Positions 10,937-21,867 are shown, counted from the stretch's first letter. The stretch: 39,973 nucleotides of DNA from Hyphomicrobiales bacterium (GCA_027024225.1 JALVSR010000058.1:1-39973); one strand, 5' to 3'. The notes: generated by a model not told the origin, from the sequence alone. Made by a program: numbers and translations.

Positions 10937-12007
10937 TCAATTTGTCAGCAGCATTCCGAGCATCCGCACCATTTGCGCCGTCTCCTCCACGTCATGCACG
11001 CGCACCAGGTGCGCGCCCGCCACCAGCGCCATCTGCGCCACCGCAAGCGAGCCGGCAAGCCGTGCATCGGCCCGCTCCACTCCCGTGACCTCGCCGATGA
11101 ACCGCTTGCGCGAGGCGGCATACAGCAGCGGCAGGCCCAGCCCGTGCAACAGCGCCAGGTGCCGGGTGAGCGCCAGGTTGTGTTCCGTCTTCTTGGCGAA
11201 GCCTATGCCGGGGTCGATCATGATGTTCGCCCGTGCGATACCGGCCTCCTCGGCGCGGCTCACGGCTTCTTCCAGCTCGTCGAACACATCCAGCGGCGCA
11301 TCCGTATAGTCGGCCAGCTTCATCATGGTATCCGGCTCACCGCGCATGTGCATCAATATCACCGGCACGCCCAGCTCCGCCACCGTGGCGCGCGCCCGGG
11401 GGTCATGTGAAAGGGCCGAGACATCGTTGACGATGCGCGCGCCCGCCTTTACCGCTTCGCGCATGACGGTGGCCTTTCGCGTATCGATGCTGACCGTCAG
11501 CCCTTCCCTCGCCAGCGCTTCGACTACCGGAATCACGCGGTCGAGCTCTTCCCCTTCGGAAACTTCCGACGCGCCGGGGCGGGTGGATTCGCCGCCCACG
11601 TCAATCACGTCCGCCCCGGCCTGGGCCATGCGCAGCCCGTGCTCGATGGCTTTTTTCGCCTCCGCATGCAGACCTCCGTCCGAGAAACTGTCGGGCGTGA
11701 CGTTGAGGATGCCCATGATGCGGGGGGTGTCGAGGCTCATGCCAGCGAACGCCGGGCGGGGGGCGGCCAGCCTGTTCAGCCATTCGGCCAGTTGCGGCAC
11801 CCTTTCGGCTTTCTCGCGCAGAGCCTGCGCGCCCAGCAGACGGCGGGAAATTTCGCCCGTCTCGCCACAACGATGCACCAGCCAGCCGCACGTGAAGGCC
11901 AGGTCGGAGCCGGCGAGCGGCAAGGCGAGCCCGCGCGCCAGCGCCGTCCGCGCCGCCGCGCCGTGCACCTGCCCATCGGGGATGAGATACAGCCTGTCCC
12001 TTTTCAT
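10937..12007 (-). CDS. folP: Dihydropteroate synthase
   Basis: This 356-residue enzyme joins p-aminobenzoate to the pterin diphosphate in folate synthesis. The two family signatures are visible: IMGILNVTPDSFSDGG at residues 97-112 and DVGGESTRPGA further on. IDTRKATV, VNDVSAL and MIDPGIGFAKKTEHN are also present. About 90 residues precede the TIM barrel, an extension seen in alphaproteobacterial FolP, beginning MKRDRLYLIPDG. The start at 12007 is preceded by GAGGGGAA. It lies 81 bases after ftsH in the same operon. Confidence 0.97.
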   Translation of the reverse strand: MKRDRLYLIPDGQVHGAAARTALARGLALPLAGSDLAFTCGWLVHRCGETGEISRRLLGAQALREKAERVPQLAEWLNRLAAPRPAFAGMSLDTPRIMGILNVTPDSFSDGGLHAEAKKAIEHGLRMAQAGADVIDVGGESTRPGASEVSEGEELDRVIPVVEALAREGLTVSIDTRKATVMREAVKAGARIVNDVSALSHDPRARATVAELGVPVILMHMRGEPDTMMKLADYTDAPLDVFDELEEAVSRAEEAGIARANIMIDPGIGFAKKTEHNLALTRHLALLHGLGLPLLYAASRKRFIGEVTGVERADARLAGSLAVAQMALVAGAHLVRVHDVEETAQMVRMLGMLLTN

Positions 12008-12088
12008 TTCCCCTCGCCAGCCTGCAACACAGAGGCGCCCGCCAATGATGCATCGGCGAGCGCCCAATTCCCGTTCATTCGTTGCGGC

Positions 12089-14008
<1,920 letters not shown>

Positions 14009-14400
14009 TGGCGCCTACCTCAAGGATGTTCTGCCGTTGTGCGGCCCCTTTGGCCGTCTCGCCCCTACCGCGGCGTTGAAAGGCTCGTCTTGCCCTTCTC
14101 TCCGCGCGGACAATGGCCGCTCAACATCAATATTCCGCAGGATTGCGGCGATTTGTTGCGCAACATTGCCGCCCGATCATCAGTGGGGCAAGCCACCTTC
14201 CGGCAAATGGCTAACGGCGACCGAGGCCGCGTGATGGTCCACCATTCGTGGCAAAAATAGGCCCGCGCCACGCGATTGCCAAGTGCGGGGCGCGCGAGCT
14301 TGCCATTTGTTCATGCTGCTGCCACGGGGCGGGACAGCGCCGGACATCGGTCTTGCAGAACAGGCTCGCCGCATTCACGGCAGCCCGTCCGCCCGTAACA
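14009..14400. other. Gene-free gap between pheT and ftsH
   Basis: I see no credible gene in these 392 bases; short open frames here lack family resemblance and good ribosome sites. The gap contains a candidate ftsH promoter at 14254-14282, which would give a leader of roughly 240 bases. No clear T-tailed terminator for pheT was found. Confidence 0.6.
14254..14282 (-). promoter_or_regulatory. Candidate promoter for ftsH-folP-glmM
   Basis: On the minus strand TTGGCA (14277-14282) is separated by exactly 17 bases from TATTTT (14254-14259). Both hexamers are close to the vegetative consensus, and the orientation points at ftsH about 245 bases away. Sequence-only prediction. Confidence 0.4.
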
Positions 14401-16827
14401 TCAGCCGCGCAAGGTTCCGCCGGTGGCCTTCGCCACGGCAGCCACCACCTTGTCCATGACCCGCTGGATTTCCTCGTCCGTCAGCGTCTTCTTGCGCGGC
14501 TGCAGGACGATCTCGATGGCCACGGACTTCCTGCCCTCGCCCAGCTGTTCGGCCGCTTTCGCGCCCGCAAACACGTCGAACACGCGCACGTCCGAAATGA
14601 GCGCCTTGTCCGCCCCTTTCGCGGCGCGCACGATGTCGCCGGCGGCCACCGCCTCGTCCACCACGAAGGCGAGGTCGCGCTTGAGCGGCATCAGGTCGGG
14701 CGCGTCCAGTGGCGGTTTGGCCGTGCCCTTGCGCTTTTTCGCGGGCAGTTCGTCGAGGAAGATCTCGAAGCCCGCCACCGGGCCCTTCACGTCCATCTCT
14801 TTCAGCACCGCCGGGTGCAGCTCGCCAAAATGGCCCAGCACCTTTTTCGGCCCCAGCTTCAGCGCGCCCGAGCGGCCCGGGTGATACCATTCGGGCGCCC
14901 CTTCCACATCGATCTGTATCGAATCGGGATTCAGCCCGGCGTTTTCCAGCACCGCCAGCGCATCGGCCTTGGCGTCGAACACGTCCACCGGCCGCGCTCG
15001 CTCCGCCCAGTGGCGCGGCACGGCCATGCCCTGACGAACGCCGGCGGCCATCACCCGCTCGCCCTCCGGTTCGTCGGAATGATAGACGCTGCCCACCTCG
15101 AACAACGCCACGTCGCCAAAACCGCGCGCCACGTTGCGCCCCGCAGCGGCGATGAGGTTCGGCAGCAGCGAGGGGCGCATGTCGGACAGCTCCGAGGAAA
15201 TGGGGTTGGCCAACTCCAGCTCCTTCGCCCCGCCGCCGAACAGCTCGGCATGGCGTTTCGGCAGGAAGGAATAGGTGACGGCCTCCGCCAGCCCGCGGGA
15301 GGCCAGCAGGTGGCGGGCACGCACCTGTTTCAGCTGCAGGTCCGTCAGCACCGGCCGGGCCACCGCATGCGGCCGCTCCAGCGGCACGGAAGGCAGCTCG
15401 TCAAGCCCGACGATGCGCACGATCTCTTCCACCAGGTCGGCCTCGCCATGGATGTCCGGCCGCCAGGTGGGGGCCACGGCCTTCAGGACCTCGCCCTCGT
15501 CGGTGACGACGAAGCCGAGTTTCTCCAGGATCTCCACCTGTTTCTCCAGCGGCACCTCCAGCCCGGCCAGCGTCTTCACCCTGTCCTTGCGCAATTGAAA
15601 AGTGCGCTCCTCTTCCGGCTTCACCGCCGGCTTGCCCGCCTCCACCAGGTGCGAGCACTCGCCGCCGCACAGCTCCAGGATCAGCTTGCTGGCCAACTGC
15701 GCCCCGGCGGGCAGAAAGGCCGGATCCACCCCGCGCTCGAAGCGGTAGCGCGCATCGGTCATGATGTTCAGCTTGCGCCCGGTCATGGCGATGTTGATGG
15801 GGTCGAAGTAGGCGACTTCGAGGAACACCTCGGTGGTTTCCTCCGTGCAGCCCGACTCCTCGCCGCCGATGACGCCGCCGATGGCCTCCGCCCGCTCCTC
15901 GTCGGCGATCACCACCATGCTCTCGTCCAGCTCGTAGGTGTTGCCATCCAGCGCCAGCAGTTTCTCGCCCGGATGCGCGTAGCGCACGTGAATGTCGCCA
16001 TGCACCTTCTGCGCGTCGAACACATGCAGCGGACGATTGAACGAGAACATGATGTAATTCGTGATGTCCACCAGCGCCGAGATGGGCCGCGCGCCCACCG
16101 CCCGCAACCGGTGCTGCATCCACGCCGGCGAGGGGCCGTTCTTCACCCCCCGGAAGTGCCGCCCGATGAAATGCGGACACGGCGGGTTTTCCTCCGCGAA
16201 GTCGAGATGCACCGCGATGGGCGACTCATAGCCGCCCTCGATGTTCGGCACCTCGATGGGTTTGAGCGTGCCCAGCCCGGCAGCGGCGAGATCGCGCGCC
16301 ACGCCATACACGCCCAGCGCATCGCCGCGGTTTGGCGTAATCGCAATCTCGATGACGGGGTCGTTCATGCCCAGCGCCTCGGCCGCCGGCATGCCAAGCG
16401 GCGTGTCTTCGGGCAGCTCGATGATGCCTTCGTGGTCGTCGGAAATTTCCAGCTCGCGCTCCGAGCACATCATGCCCGCCGACTCCACGCCGCGCACCTT
16501 CGCCACCTTCAGGTCAAGCCCGGTGCCGGGAATGTGCGTGCCCGGCGGAGCGAACACGCCCACGAGCCCCGCCCGCGCGTTGGGCGCGCCGCACACCACC
16601 TGCACCGGCTCGCCGCGGCCCGTGTCCACCATGCACACCTTCAGCTTGTCGGCATCCGGGTGCTTTTCGGCCGAGATGATTTTCGCCGTGGTGAAGTCCT
16701 TCAGCTTCTGCGAGGGGTCGATGACTTCCTCCACCTCCAGCCCGATGCGATTGAGCGTTTCCACGATCTCGTCGAGCGAGGCGGAGGTGTCGAGAAAATC
16801 CTTCAGCCAGCCAAGCGTGAACTTCAT
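14401..16827 (-). CDS. pheT: Phenylalanyl-tRNA synthetase beta subunit
   Basis: This 808-residue subunit joins PheS in the (alpha-beta)2 synthetase. The domains run in order: an N-terminal tRNA-binding OB fold (about 40-150, with [13 protein letters not shown]), the B3/B4 editing region (about 210-400, [11 protein letters not shown]), the B5 domain (about 405-475), the catalytic-like domain (about 480-690, [14 protein letters not shown]) and the C-terminal anticodon-binding domain (about 715-808). E. coli PheT is 795 residues. The start at 16827 is decided by a four-base overlap (ATGA) with the end of pheS, which implies translational coupling. GGGAGGG lies upstream. Confidence 0.98.
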   Translation of the reverse strand: MKFTLGWLKDFLDTSASLDEIVETLNRIGLEVEEVIDPSQKLKDFTTAKIISAEKHPDADKLKVCMVDTGRGEPVQVVCGAPNARAGLVGVFAPPGTHIPGTGLDLKVAKVRGVESAGMMCSERELEISDDHEGIIELPEDTPLGMPAAEALGMNDPVIEIAITPNRGDALGVYGVARDLAAAGLGTLKPIEVPNIEGGYESPIAVHLDFAEENPPCPHFIGRHFRGVKNGPSPAWMQHRLRAVGARPISALVDITNYIMFSFNRPLHVFDAQKVHGDIHVRYAHPGEKLLALDGNTYELDESMVVIADEERAEAIGGVIGGEESGCTEETTEVFLEVAYFDPINIAMTGRKLNIMTDARYRFERGVDPAFLPAGAQLASKLILELCGGECSHLVEAGKPAVKPEEERTFQLRKDRVKTLAGLEVPLEKQVEILEKLGFVVTDEGEVLKAVAPTWRPDIHGEADLVEEIVRIVGLDELPSVPLERPHAVARPVLTDLQLKQVRARHLLASRGLAEAVTYSFLPKRHAELFGGGAKELELANPISSELSDMRPSLLPNLIAAAGRNVARGFGDVALFEVGSVYHSDEPEGERVMAAGVRQGMAVPRHWAERARPVDVFDAKADALAVLENAGLNPDSIQIDVEGAPEWYHPGRSGALKLGPKKVLGHFGELHPAVLKEMDVKGPVAGFEIFLDELPAKKRKGTAKPPLDAPDLMPLKRDLAFVVDEAVAAGDIVRAAKGADKALISDVRVFDVFAGAKAAEQLGEGRKSVAIEIVLQPRKKTLTDEEIQRVMDKVVAAVAKATGGTLRG

Positions 16828-17909
16828 GCCGAAAGCCCTCCCGCCAGAGTGGGGATCTGCAGCGCGGAGAATCCATAATGTTTCAGCCAGCGGATGTCGG
16901 CGTCGAAGAAGGCGCGCAGATCGGGGATGCCATATTTGAGCATGGCCAGGCGGTCGATGCCGATGCCAAAAGCATAGCCCTGCCATTCATCCGGGTCGAT
17001 GCCGCCGGCCCTCAGCACATTGGGATGCACCATGCCGGAGCCCAGGATCTCCAGCCAGTCATCGCCCTCGCCCACCTTCACCTGGCCGCCTTCCCAGGAG
17101 CAATTGATATCCACCTCCATGCTGGGCTCGGTGAAGGGAAAATGCGAGGCGCGGAAACGCATCTTCACGTTTTCCGTCTCGAAGAAGGCCTTGCAGAACT
17201 CCTCCAGCGTCCATTTCAGGTGGCCCATGTGGGTGTCGCGATCGATGACCAGCGCCTCCACCTGATGAAACACCGGCGTGTGCGTGGGGTCGGAATCGCA
17301 GCGGAAGACACGCCCCGGCGCGATGATGCGGATGGGGGGCTGTTGCGTCTCCATGGTGTGGATCTGCACCGGCGAGGTGTGGGTGCGCAAAAGCTTGCGC
17401 GCGCCGTCTTCCTTCTCGTGGAAATAGAAGGTGTCGTGCTCCTGCCGCGCCGGGTGCTCGGGCGGAATGTTCAGCGCCTCGAAGTTGTACCAATCGGTTT
17501 CGATGTGCGGGCCCTCGGCGACGGAAAAGCCGAGATCGGCGAAAATTTCCACCACCTCTTCCCACACGTGCGAGACGGGGTGCACCACGCCCGCACGCTC
17601 CGGCCGGGCGGGCAGGGTCACGTCCACGCGCTCCTTCGCCAGCTTCTCTTCCAGCGCCCGCTTTTCCAGCGCCGCGCGGCGAGAGGCGATAGCCTTCTCC
17701 AGCTGCTGACGCGCCTCGTTCAGCACCCGGCCGCGCTCGCGGCGCTGCTCGGGGTCGAGCTTGCCCAGCTCCTTCATCTGCGCCGAGACGAGGCCTTTCT
17801 TGCCGAGGTATTTCACCCGCACTTCGTCCAGCGCGCGGATGTCTTCCGCCGCCTCGATTTCCCCGATCGCCGCGCCGACAAGCTCTTGCAGTTCGTCCTG
17901 CCCGCTCAT
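16824..17909 (-). CDS. pheS: Phenylalanyl-tRNA synthetase alpha subunit
   Basis: This 361-residue class II synthetase subunit activates Phe and charges tRNA-Phe. The N-terminal coiled coil (about 1-90, [11 protein letters not shown]) is followed by the catalytic core. Motif 2 is in [15 protein letters not shown] and [16 protein letters not shown], with [11 protein letters not shown] after it. Motif 3 is [19 protein letters not shown] near the C-terminus. The ATG at 17909 follows GGAGAAA. It is 362 bases downstream of rplT. In E. coli pheST is attenuated through a leader peptide. Here the leader region instead holds long inverted repeats and no obvious Phe-rich peptide. Confidence 0.98.
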   Translation of the reverse strand: MSGQDELQELVGAAIGEIEAAEDIRALDEVRVKYLGKKGLVSAQMKELGKLDPEQRRERGRVLNEARQQLEKAIASRRAALEKRALEEKLAKERVDVTLPARPERAGVVHPVSHVWEEVVEIFADLGFSVAEGPHIETDWYNFEALNIPPEHPARQEHDTFYFHEKEDGARKLLRTHTSPVQIHTMETQQPPIRIIAPGRVFRCDSDPTHTPVFHQVEALVIDRDTHMGHLKWTLEEFCKAFFETENVKMRFRASHFPFTEPSMEVDINCSWEGGQVKVGEGDDWLEILGSGMVHPNVLRAGGIDPDEWQGYAFGIGIDRLAMLKYGIPDLRAFFDADIRWLKHYGFSALQIPTLAGGLSA

Positions 17910-17945
17910 GATGTTTCTCCGGCCTGTTCACTGTATTGGCTGAGA

Positions 17946-17981
17946 GAAGCGCCAATGGCGGCTTTTCGCCATTGGCGCTTC
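17946..17981. repeat. Perfect 15-bp inverted repeat upstream of pheS
   Basis: Arms 17946-17960 and 17967-17981 are perfect reverse complements around a 6-base loop. In the pheS transcript this would be a very stable hairpin ending about 36 bases before the start codon. There is no T-run after it on either strand, so it is not a standard intrinsic terminator. Confidence 0.9.
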
Positions 17982-17992
17982 ATTGCCATTCT

Positions 17993-18076
17993 TTTCCCTG
18001 CCGGTGAATGTCAAGGCCAAAAGCCGCCTCGCGGTGCGCCCACAGGGCGCAGCCTTGACATTCACCGGCAGGGAAA
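17993..18076. repeat. Perfect 25-bp inverted repeat with a nested hairpin
   Basis: Arms 17993-18017 and 18052-18076 are perfect reverse complements over 25 bases. The 34-base loop itself contains TGCGCCC-ACA-GGGCGCA (18035-18051) and a short CCGC-CTC-GCGG. Each arm carries TTGACA. A structure this long is far beyond chance. It could be an RNA control element of the pheS leader or a small repeat element inserted in the gap. Confidence 0.9.
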
Positions 18077-18131
18077 CACGCATCTTCATTTCTCTTCCAG
18101 CAAGTCAAACAAGCATTGCCATGGCCCAATG

Positions 18132-18218
18132 AAAAACCGGCCTGCCGGACGCCATCGGTCCTTGCGCGGCGCGGAGATGTCGCGCCACGGTCTTGACCAA
18201 TAGGGCCCGGCAGGCCGG
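18132..18218 (-). terminator. Large branched terminator-like structure after rplT
   Basis: A 12-bp perfect inverted repeat (CCGGCCTGCCGG at 18137-18148 and its complement at 18207-18218) brackets an inner GGCGCG/CGCGCC hairpin (18168-18186). On the minus strand the last arm is followed by TTTTTC. This fits a terminator or partial terminator between rplT and pheS, though the loop is much longer than usual. Confidence 0.5.
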
Positions 18219-18271
18219 CGAATGTTCGTGGCAAGGGCGCGAATGCCGCGCCCGGTGCTGCGCGCCTTGCC

Positions 18272-18628
18272 TTACAGCGCGGCCTGCGCCTTTTCCACCA
18301 GCGCCTTGAAGGCCTCCGGTTCGCGCACCGCCAGATCGGCCAGCACCTTGCGGTCGATCTCGATACCCGCCTTGCCGAGCCCGTCGATAAATCGGGAATA
18401 GGTCATGCCGTTTTCACGGGCGGCGGCGTTGATGCGCTGGATCCACAGCGCGCGGAAGGTGCGCTTGCGGCGCTTGCGGTCGCGGTAGGCATACTGGCCC
18501 GCCTTTTCCACCGCCTGAACCGCCACGCGGTAGACGTTCTTGCGGCGGCCATAATAGCCCTTGGCCTTCGCGATGACCTTGCGATGACGCTCACGCGAGC
18601 GCGGGCCGCCTTTCTTTGCACGTGCCAT
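18272..18628 (-). CDS. rplT: 50S ribosomal protein L20
   Basis: This 118-residue protein binds 23S rRNA early in 50S assembly. Its very basic N-terminal helix ([18 protein letters not shown]) and the globular C-terminal half ([19 protein letters not shown] and DRKVLADLA) match the family along the full length. In many bacteria L20 also represses its own operon by binding a leader RNA. The start ATG at 18628 is preceded by GGAGAT. It follows rpmI by 66 bases, the usual rpmI-rplT order, and pheST lies downstream as in E. coli. Confidence 0.99.
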   Translation of the reverse strand: MARAKKGGPRSRERHRKVIAKAKGYYGRRKNVYRVAVQAVEKAGQYAYRDRKRRKRTFRALWIQRINAAARENGMTYSRFIDGLGKAGIEIDRKVLADLAVREPEAFKALVEKAQAAL

Positions 18629-18694
18629 GACGAAATCTCCTCAGTCGAAAAAACGTTCCGGATTCAGCTTCTGCCAGCCAGTTGCTCCTGCCGC

Positions 18695-18898
18695 TCAGTG
18701 ATAGCGGTAGGGCATGATCTTCTTCACGATCTTGGCATCTCCCTCCGACAGGATGGTGGTGCCACGCTGGTTGCGAATCTGCTTGTTGGTGCGCTTGATC
18801 ATGCCGTGCTGCTTGCCGGCCTGGGTGGCGCGCACCTTGCCTTTCGCGGTGAAGCGGAAGCGTTTTTTCGCTGCGGACTTGTTTTTCAGCTTGGGCAT
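18695..18898 (-). CDS. rpmI: 50S ribosomal protein L35
   Basis: This small, highly basic 67-residue ribosomal protein begins [20 protein letters not shown] and includes the typical [16 protein letters not shown] and MPYRYH ending. Start at 18898 with AGGAAAGAG upstream. The translation initiation factor gene infC, which normally precedes rpmI, is absent; a J-domain gene lies upstream instead. A hairpin 20 bases before the start and a candidate promoter 140 bases before it suggest an independent transcript for rpmI-rplT. Confidence 0.98.
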   Translation of the reverse strand: MPKLKNKSAAKKRFRFTAKGKVRATQAGKQHGMIKRTNKQIRNQRGTTILSEGDAKIVKKIMPYRYH

Positions 18899-19289
18899 TT
18901 TCTCTTTCCTCGTTGCGGGGGCGAGAACAACCTCGCCCGATTGTCGTTGCGCGCCGCCGCGGCAGCCCATGTTGGCCGGACGGCGCCTTGGTGTTCATCC
19001 GCCACGGGGCACAAGGCCCCATCGCAGACAGGGCGACTTCTTACGCCAAAAGCCCCCTTTCTGGCAAGTGGTGGAAATTTGCGGAAGCCCTCCATTTTGC
19101 CGGATATCGCAGGAACGCGACACATCAGGCCGGATGGGCGGCTCGGACGAAGAGGAATTTGCCCGTGATTTTCGAGCGAAAATCGGTGCGGACTTTCGCA
19201 GGAATAGCAGCGCTATTTCAAGAAAGGCCGTGCCGATTTGCAGCCGAAAAGAATGGGCAAAGCCCCTTTGGACGAGCCGTCCGTCCGGC
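18899..19289. other. Gene-free leader region upstream of rpmI
   Basis: I see no credible gene in these 391 bases. They hold a hairpin GGGCGAG-AACAAC-CTCGCCC at 18919-18938 just ahead of rpmI, a candidate promoter at 19038-19067, and two near-palindromes: GATTTTCG-AG-CGAAAATC at 19167-19184 and AATAGC-AGC-GCTATT at 19203-19217. A weak GGGC/GCCC hairpin with a T-rich tail near 19250-19266 could end the J-domain transcript. Confidence 0.6.
19038..19067 (-). promoter_or_regulatory. Candidate promoter for rpmI-rplT
   Basis: On the minus strand TTGCCA (19062-19067) is followed after 18 bases by TAAGAA (19038-19043), about 140 bases upstream of rpmI. The GC-flanked TAAGAA style resembles promoters of other alphaproteobacterial ribosomal operons. 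Prediction only. Confidence 0.4.
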
Positions 19290-19895
19290 CTAGCACATCT
19301 TCGCCTTGCGCAGCTTGTGATAGGCCTCGATGACCACGCGCAGGCGGGCTTCCTTCACCTTGTCGCCGCCATGCCTGTCCGGATGCAGCTCCTTCACCAG
19401 CTTCTTGTAGCGCGCCTTGATGGCTGCGGCATCGGCCGATTCGTCCAGTCCCAGCGTCTGCAGGGCCTCCATGACCGCGGCCGGCAGGCGGCGTTTGGGC
19501 TTGCCGTAGGTAAAGGCGTCGCCCGTGCCGAACAGTCCGTAGGCGTCGCGCCATGGCCGCGCATGGCGGAATGCGGCGCGAAAGGCCGCGCCGCCGGGCA
19601 TCTCGCGCCCGCCCATGCGCCAGGTGGGGCGATGGCCGGTCACGTTGCGTTCCAGCCACTCGCGCAGTTCCTCGTCCGCCATGCCGGAGAAATAGTTGTA
19701 GCTCTTGTTGTAGCGGCGCACGTGCTCCATGCAGAAGATGAAATACTCTCCTTCGCGGTCGCGTCCCTTCGGCGCCGGGTGTTCCCCCGGCCGGTCGCAA
19801 CCGGGCCAGTCGCATTTGGGCGCCTCCTCGCGCGTGCGACTCTCCGCATCGGGCTTGATGCGCAACCCATCGAGGTATTTCGAATGCAGCTTCAT
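19290..19895 (-). CDS. J-domain protein (DnaJ-like)
   Basis: This 201-residue protein has a C-terminal J domain (about residues 140-201). LGLDESADAAAIKARYKKL is followed by the HPD signature in KELHPDRHGGD, so it can be expected to stimulate a DnaK ATPase. The N-terminal part is not the usual DnaJ Gly/Phe and zinc region. It contains CDWPGC and a later FCMEH, which together could bind a metal. It also contains the conserved NKSYNYFSGM segment seen in alphaproteobacterial J proteins of this layout. I chose the ATG at 19895 (MKLHSKYLDGLRIKP) because GGACAGG precedes it. An in-frame ATG at 19940 has no good ribosome site. The client is unknown. Confidence 0.85.
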   Translation of the reverse strand: MKLHSKYLDGLRIKPDAESRTREEAPKCDWPGCDRPGEHPAPKGRDREGEYFIFCMEHVRRYNKSYNYFSGMADEELREWLERNVTGHRPTWRMGGREMPGGAAFRAAFRHARPWRDAYGLFGTGDAFTYGKPKRRLPAAVMEALQTLGLDESADAAAIKARYKKLVKELHPDRHGGDKVKEARLRVVIEAYHKLRKAKMC

Positions 19896-20022
19896 GAACC
19901 TGTCCGCCACACAAGGAAATCGTTCGCGAATCAACGCCATCTAACATGCATGACCGGCCCGACATGAAGCCGGTTTCATGCATCGTGGAAAAACGGCGCA
20001 AAATCGAAAATTGTCCGCTGTT

Positions 20023-20071
20023 GTTAACGTCCTCGTTAACGTTCTGTGCCTAGGGTGCACAAGGTGCACAA
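20023..20071 (+). promoter_or_regulatory. Tandem-repeat control region
   Basis: Two direct copies of GTTAACGT (20023-20030 and 20035-20042, 12-base period) are followed by two abutting copies of GGTGCACAA (20054-20062 and 20063-20071). Each unit contains a small palindrome (GTTAAC, GTGCAC). The TTAA half-sites are spaced 8 bases, one more than the CtrA consensus. The block lies 50-100 bases upstream of the membrane-protein start at 20122, and in the gap shared with the divergent J-domain gene. Confidence 0.45.
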
Positions 20072-20121
20072 GCAGATGATCACATCACGGATCCTTCAGG
20101 CCCGGCATCGGAGGCAGTATC

Positions 20122-20979
20122 ATGAGCATTACCGGTCAAACAAGATGGCCCTCCATGCGCCAGACGGCATCTTTCCGCCATGTCACCCACGGGCTGCCCG
20201 CGCTCGTCATCGGCGGCGCCCTCGTCCTGGCCATCATATGGGCAACCTCACTGGGGCTGGCAAACATGATGGCCAGAATGCAGGTGGAACAGCGCATGAG
20301 CCTGGTGGCGGAAAAGGTGCGCGACGTGATGAAGGACAATTCCCGCGGCGTGCTCTCCGACAAGACCAGGGAAGCGCTTGCCCATCTGGCGCGCTTTCTG
20401 GACGTGCATCACCTGGAGATCCTGGACGCGAGCGGCCGCAGCCTGTGGCATGGCGAGGCCGGACCGCACCCGCTGGTGCGCCCCACCAGGACGGGAAAGA
20501 CGGTCATCGAGGAACAGGTGGTGGATGGCCTGAGTCGCACCGTGGCCCGGCACTATGCCAATTTTCCAAGCCCTGTGGGCAAGGTGCATGTGATCATCAT
20601 GTCGGATGTATCCGACATCATCACCGGCTACCGCCGCATTGGCATTTTTCTCGCCAAGGCCTTCAGCAGCGTCGTGCTGATCGCCATTTTCCTGATCGGT
20701 TGGCTGCTGATCCTGCGCTGGCGTGAAGAACGCGCCCTCATGGAACAGGTCAGGGCCATGCTGCACTCCGCGCCCGCCAGCCCCACCGGCAACGCCACGG
20801 AGGACGACCGGCAGGTCCGCGCGCTGGTGGAGCAGGCATCTCAACAGAATGTAGCCTTCCTGCGCCAGGTATTGGCGCTGGCGAAGATGGCCGACATGCA
20901 GGAGCGGCCAGATCCCCGCGCCATGGACGCCGGCGCCAACGACGATGCCCACGGGCGGCGCACGGCTCAGCGGCGCTGA
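20122..20979 (+). CDS. Two-membrane-segment sensor-like protein, no output domain
   Basis: This 285-residue protein of unknown function has membrane segments at about 25-47 and 177-199. These bound a periplasmic region of about 130 residues with a PAS/cache-like stretch (LEILDASGRSLWHG). The cytoplasmic tail of about 85 residues is polar and partly helical and ends without a recognisable kinase, cyclase or methyl-accepting domain. The layout resembles the input half of a sensor protein. GGAGG lies seven to eight bases before the ATG at 20122. It diverges from the J-domain gene and converges with the SDR at 21025. I do not recognise a named family. Confidence 0.8.
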   Translation: MSITGQTRWPSMRQTASFRHVTHGLPALVIGGALVLAIIWATSLGLANMMARMQVEQRMSLVAEKVRDVMKDNSRGVLSDKTREALAHLARFLDVHHLEILDASGRSLWHGEAGPHPLVRPTRTGKTVIEEQVVDGLSRTVARHYANFPSPVGKVHVIIMSDVSDIITGYRRIGIFLAKAFSSVVLIAIFLIGWLLILRWREERALMEQVRAMLHSAPASPTGNATEDDRQVRALVEQASQQNVAFLRQVLALAKMADMQERPDPRAMDAGANDDAHGRRTAQRR

Positions 20980-21024
20980 TCCGGATTCCTCGGTCCGCCT
21001 GTCCTGGCTTCCCGAGGGTTTTCG

Positions 21025-21867
21025 TCAGTTGCTGTCGGAGGCCTTGTCCAACACCGCATCCAGCGCCCGCCAGGGCAGAACCCGGCGCAACAGGGCCATG
21101 AGATGGGTGGGGAAGGTAACGTAATATTTCGGCTTCGGCCGCGGGCTTTCCAATGCGTGCACGAGCTTCTTCAACACCGCCTCGGGCGGCAGCTTGAACG
21201 GGCTGGGCCGAGATTCGCCGCGCAGACGCCGCAGCTGCTGCTGATAGACTTCCCGGTAGGGCGAGCTCTCAACGTCGATGTTGCGCTCAAAGTGGTGCAG
21301 CGCGTGTTCGACGAATCTCGACCAGATCGGCCCGGGCTCGATGATCGAGACGTGAATGCCGCTGCCGCGCAGCTCCAGCCGCAGGGTGTCGCTCAGGCCC
21401 TCTATGGCGAATTTGCTGGCGTTGTAGGCGCCGCGCCATTTCAGGGCCACAATGCCCAGCACGGAGGAATTCTGCACGATGCGTCCGGCGCCATTGGCCC
21501 GCATCAGCGGCAGCACCCGCGCGGTGAGATCATGCCAGCCGAAGAAATTGGCCTGGAACTGCGCCTCCAGCACCTCGCGCGAAAGATCTTCCACCGCGCC
21601 CAGCTGTCCGTAGGCGCCGTTGTTGAACAAGGCGAACAGGCGCCCGTCGGTGTGTTCGGCCACCCTTGCGACACATGCGCGGATGCTCTCCGGCTCGGCA
21701 TAGTCCAGGTAGAGCGCTTCCAGCCCATGCGCCCGCAGCTCATGCAGGTCGGCCTCCTTGCGGGCCGTGGCGAAAACCCGCCAGCCGCGCTCCCTCAGGC
21801 CCAGCGCACAGGCGCGGCCTATGCCCGAAGAGCAGCCGGTGATGAGTATCGTCCTTTCTCGCGTCAT
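21025..21867 (-). CDS. Short-chain dehydrogenase/reductase
   Basis: This 280-residue NAD(P)-dependent oxidoreductase has a Rossmann fold. The cofactor motif TGCSSGIG is near the N-terminus (MTRERTILITG), followed by FNNGAYG, the catalytic Ser in VQNSSVLG and the YNASK motif. The C-terminal third resembles the retinol and 17-beta-hydroxysteroid dehydrogenase-like branch (PKPKYYVTFPTHLMALLRR). Substrate unknown. The ATG at 21867 lacks a good ribosome site, but longer in-frame starts do not resemble the family. It is divergent from the heparinase-like gene, with a CtrA-like site between them. Confidence 0.9.
   Translation of the reverse strand: MTRERTILITGCSSGIGRACALGLRERGWRVFATARKEADLHELRAHGLEALYLDYAEPESIRACVARVAEHTDGRLFALFNNGAYGQLGAVEDLSREVLEAQFQANFFGWHDLTARVLPLMRANGAGRIVQNSSVLGIVALKWRGAYNASKFAIEGLSDTLRLELRGSGIHVSIIEPGPIWSRFVEHALHHFERNIDVESSPYREVYQQQLRRLRGESRPSPFKLPPEAVLKKLVHALESPRPKPKYYVTFPTHLMALLRRVLPWRALDAVLDKASDSN

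Noticed and set aside
17928-18089. 53-codon frame just upstream of pheS as a possible leader peptide
   Set aside because: It has a fair ribosome site but only two Phe codons, and it simply reads through the inverted repeats. Kept only as a note in the repeat finding.
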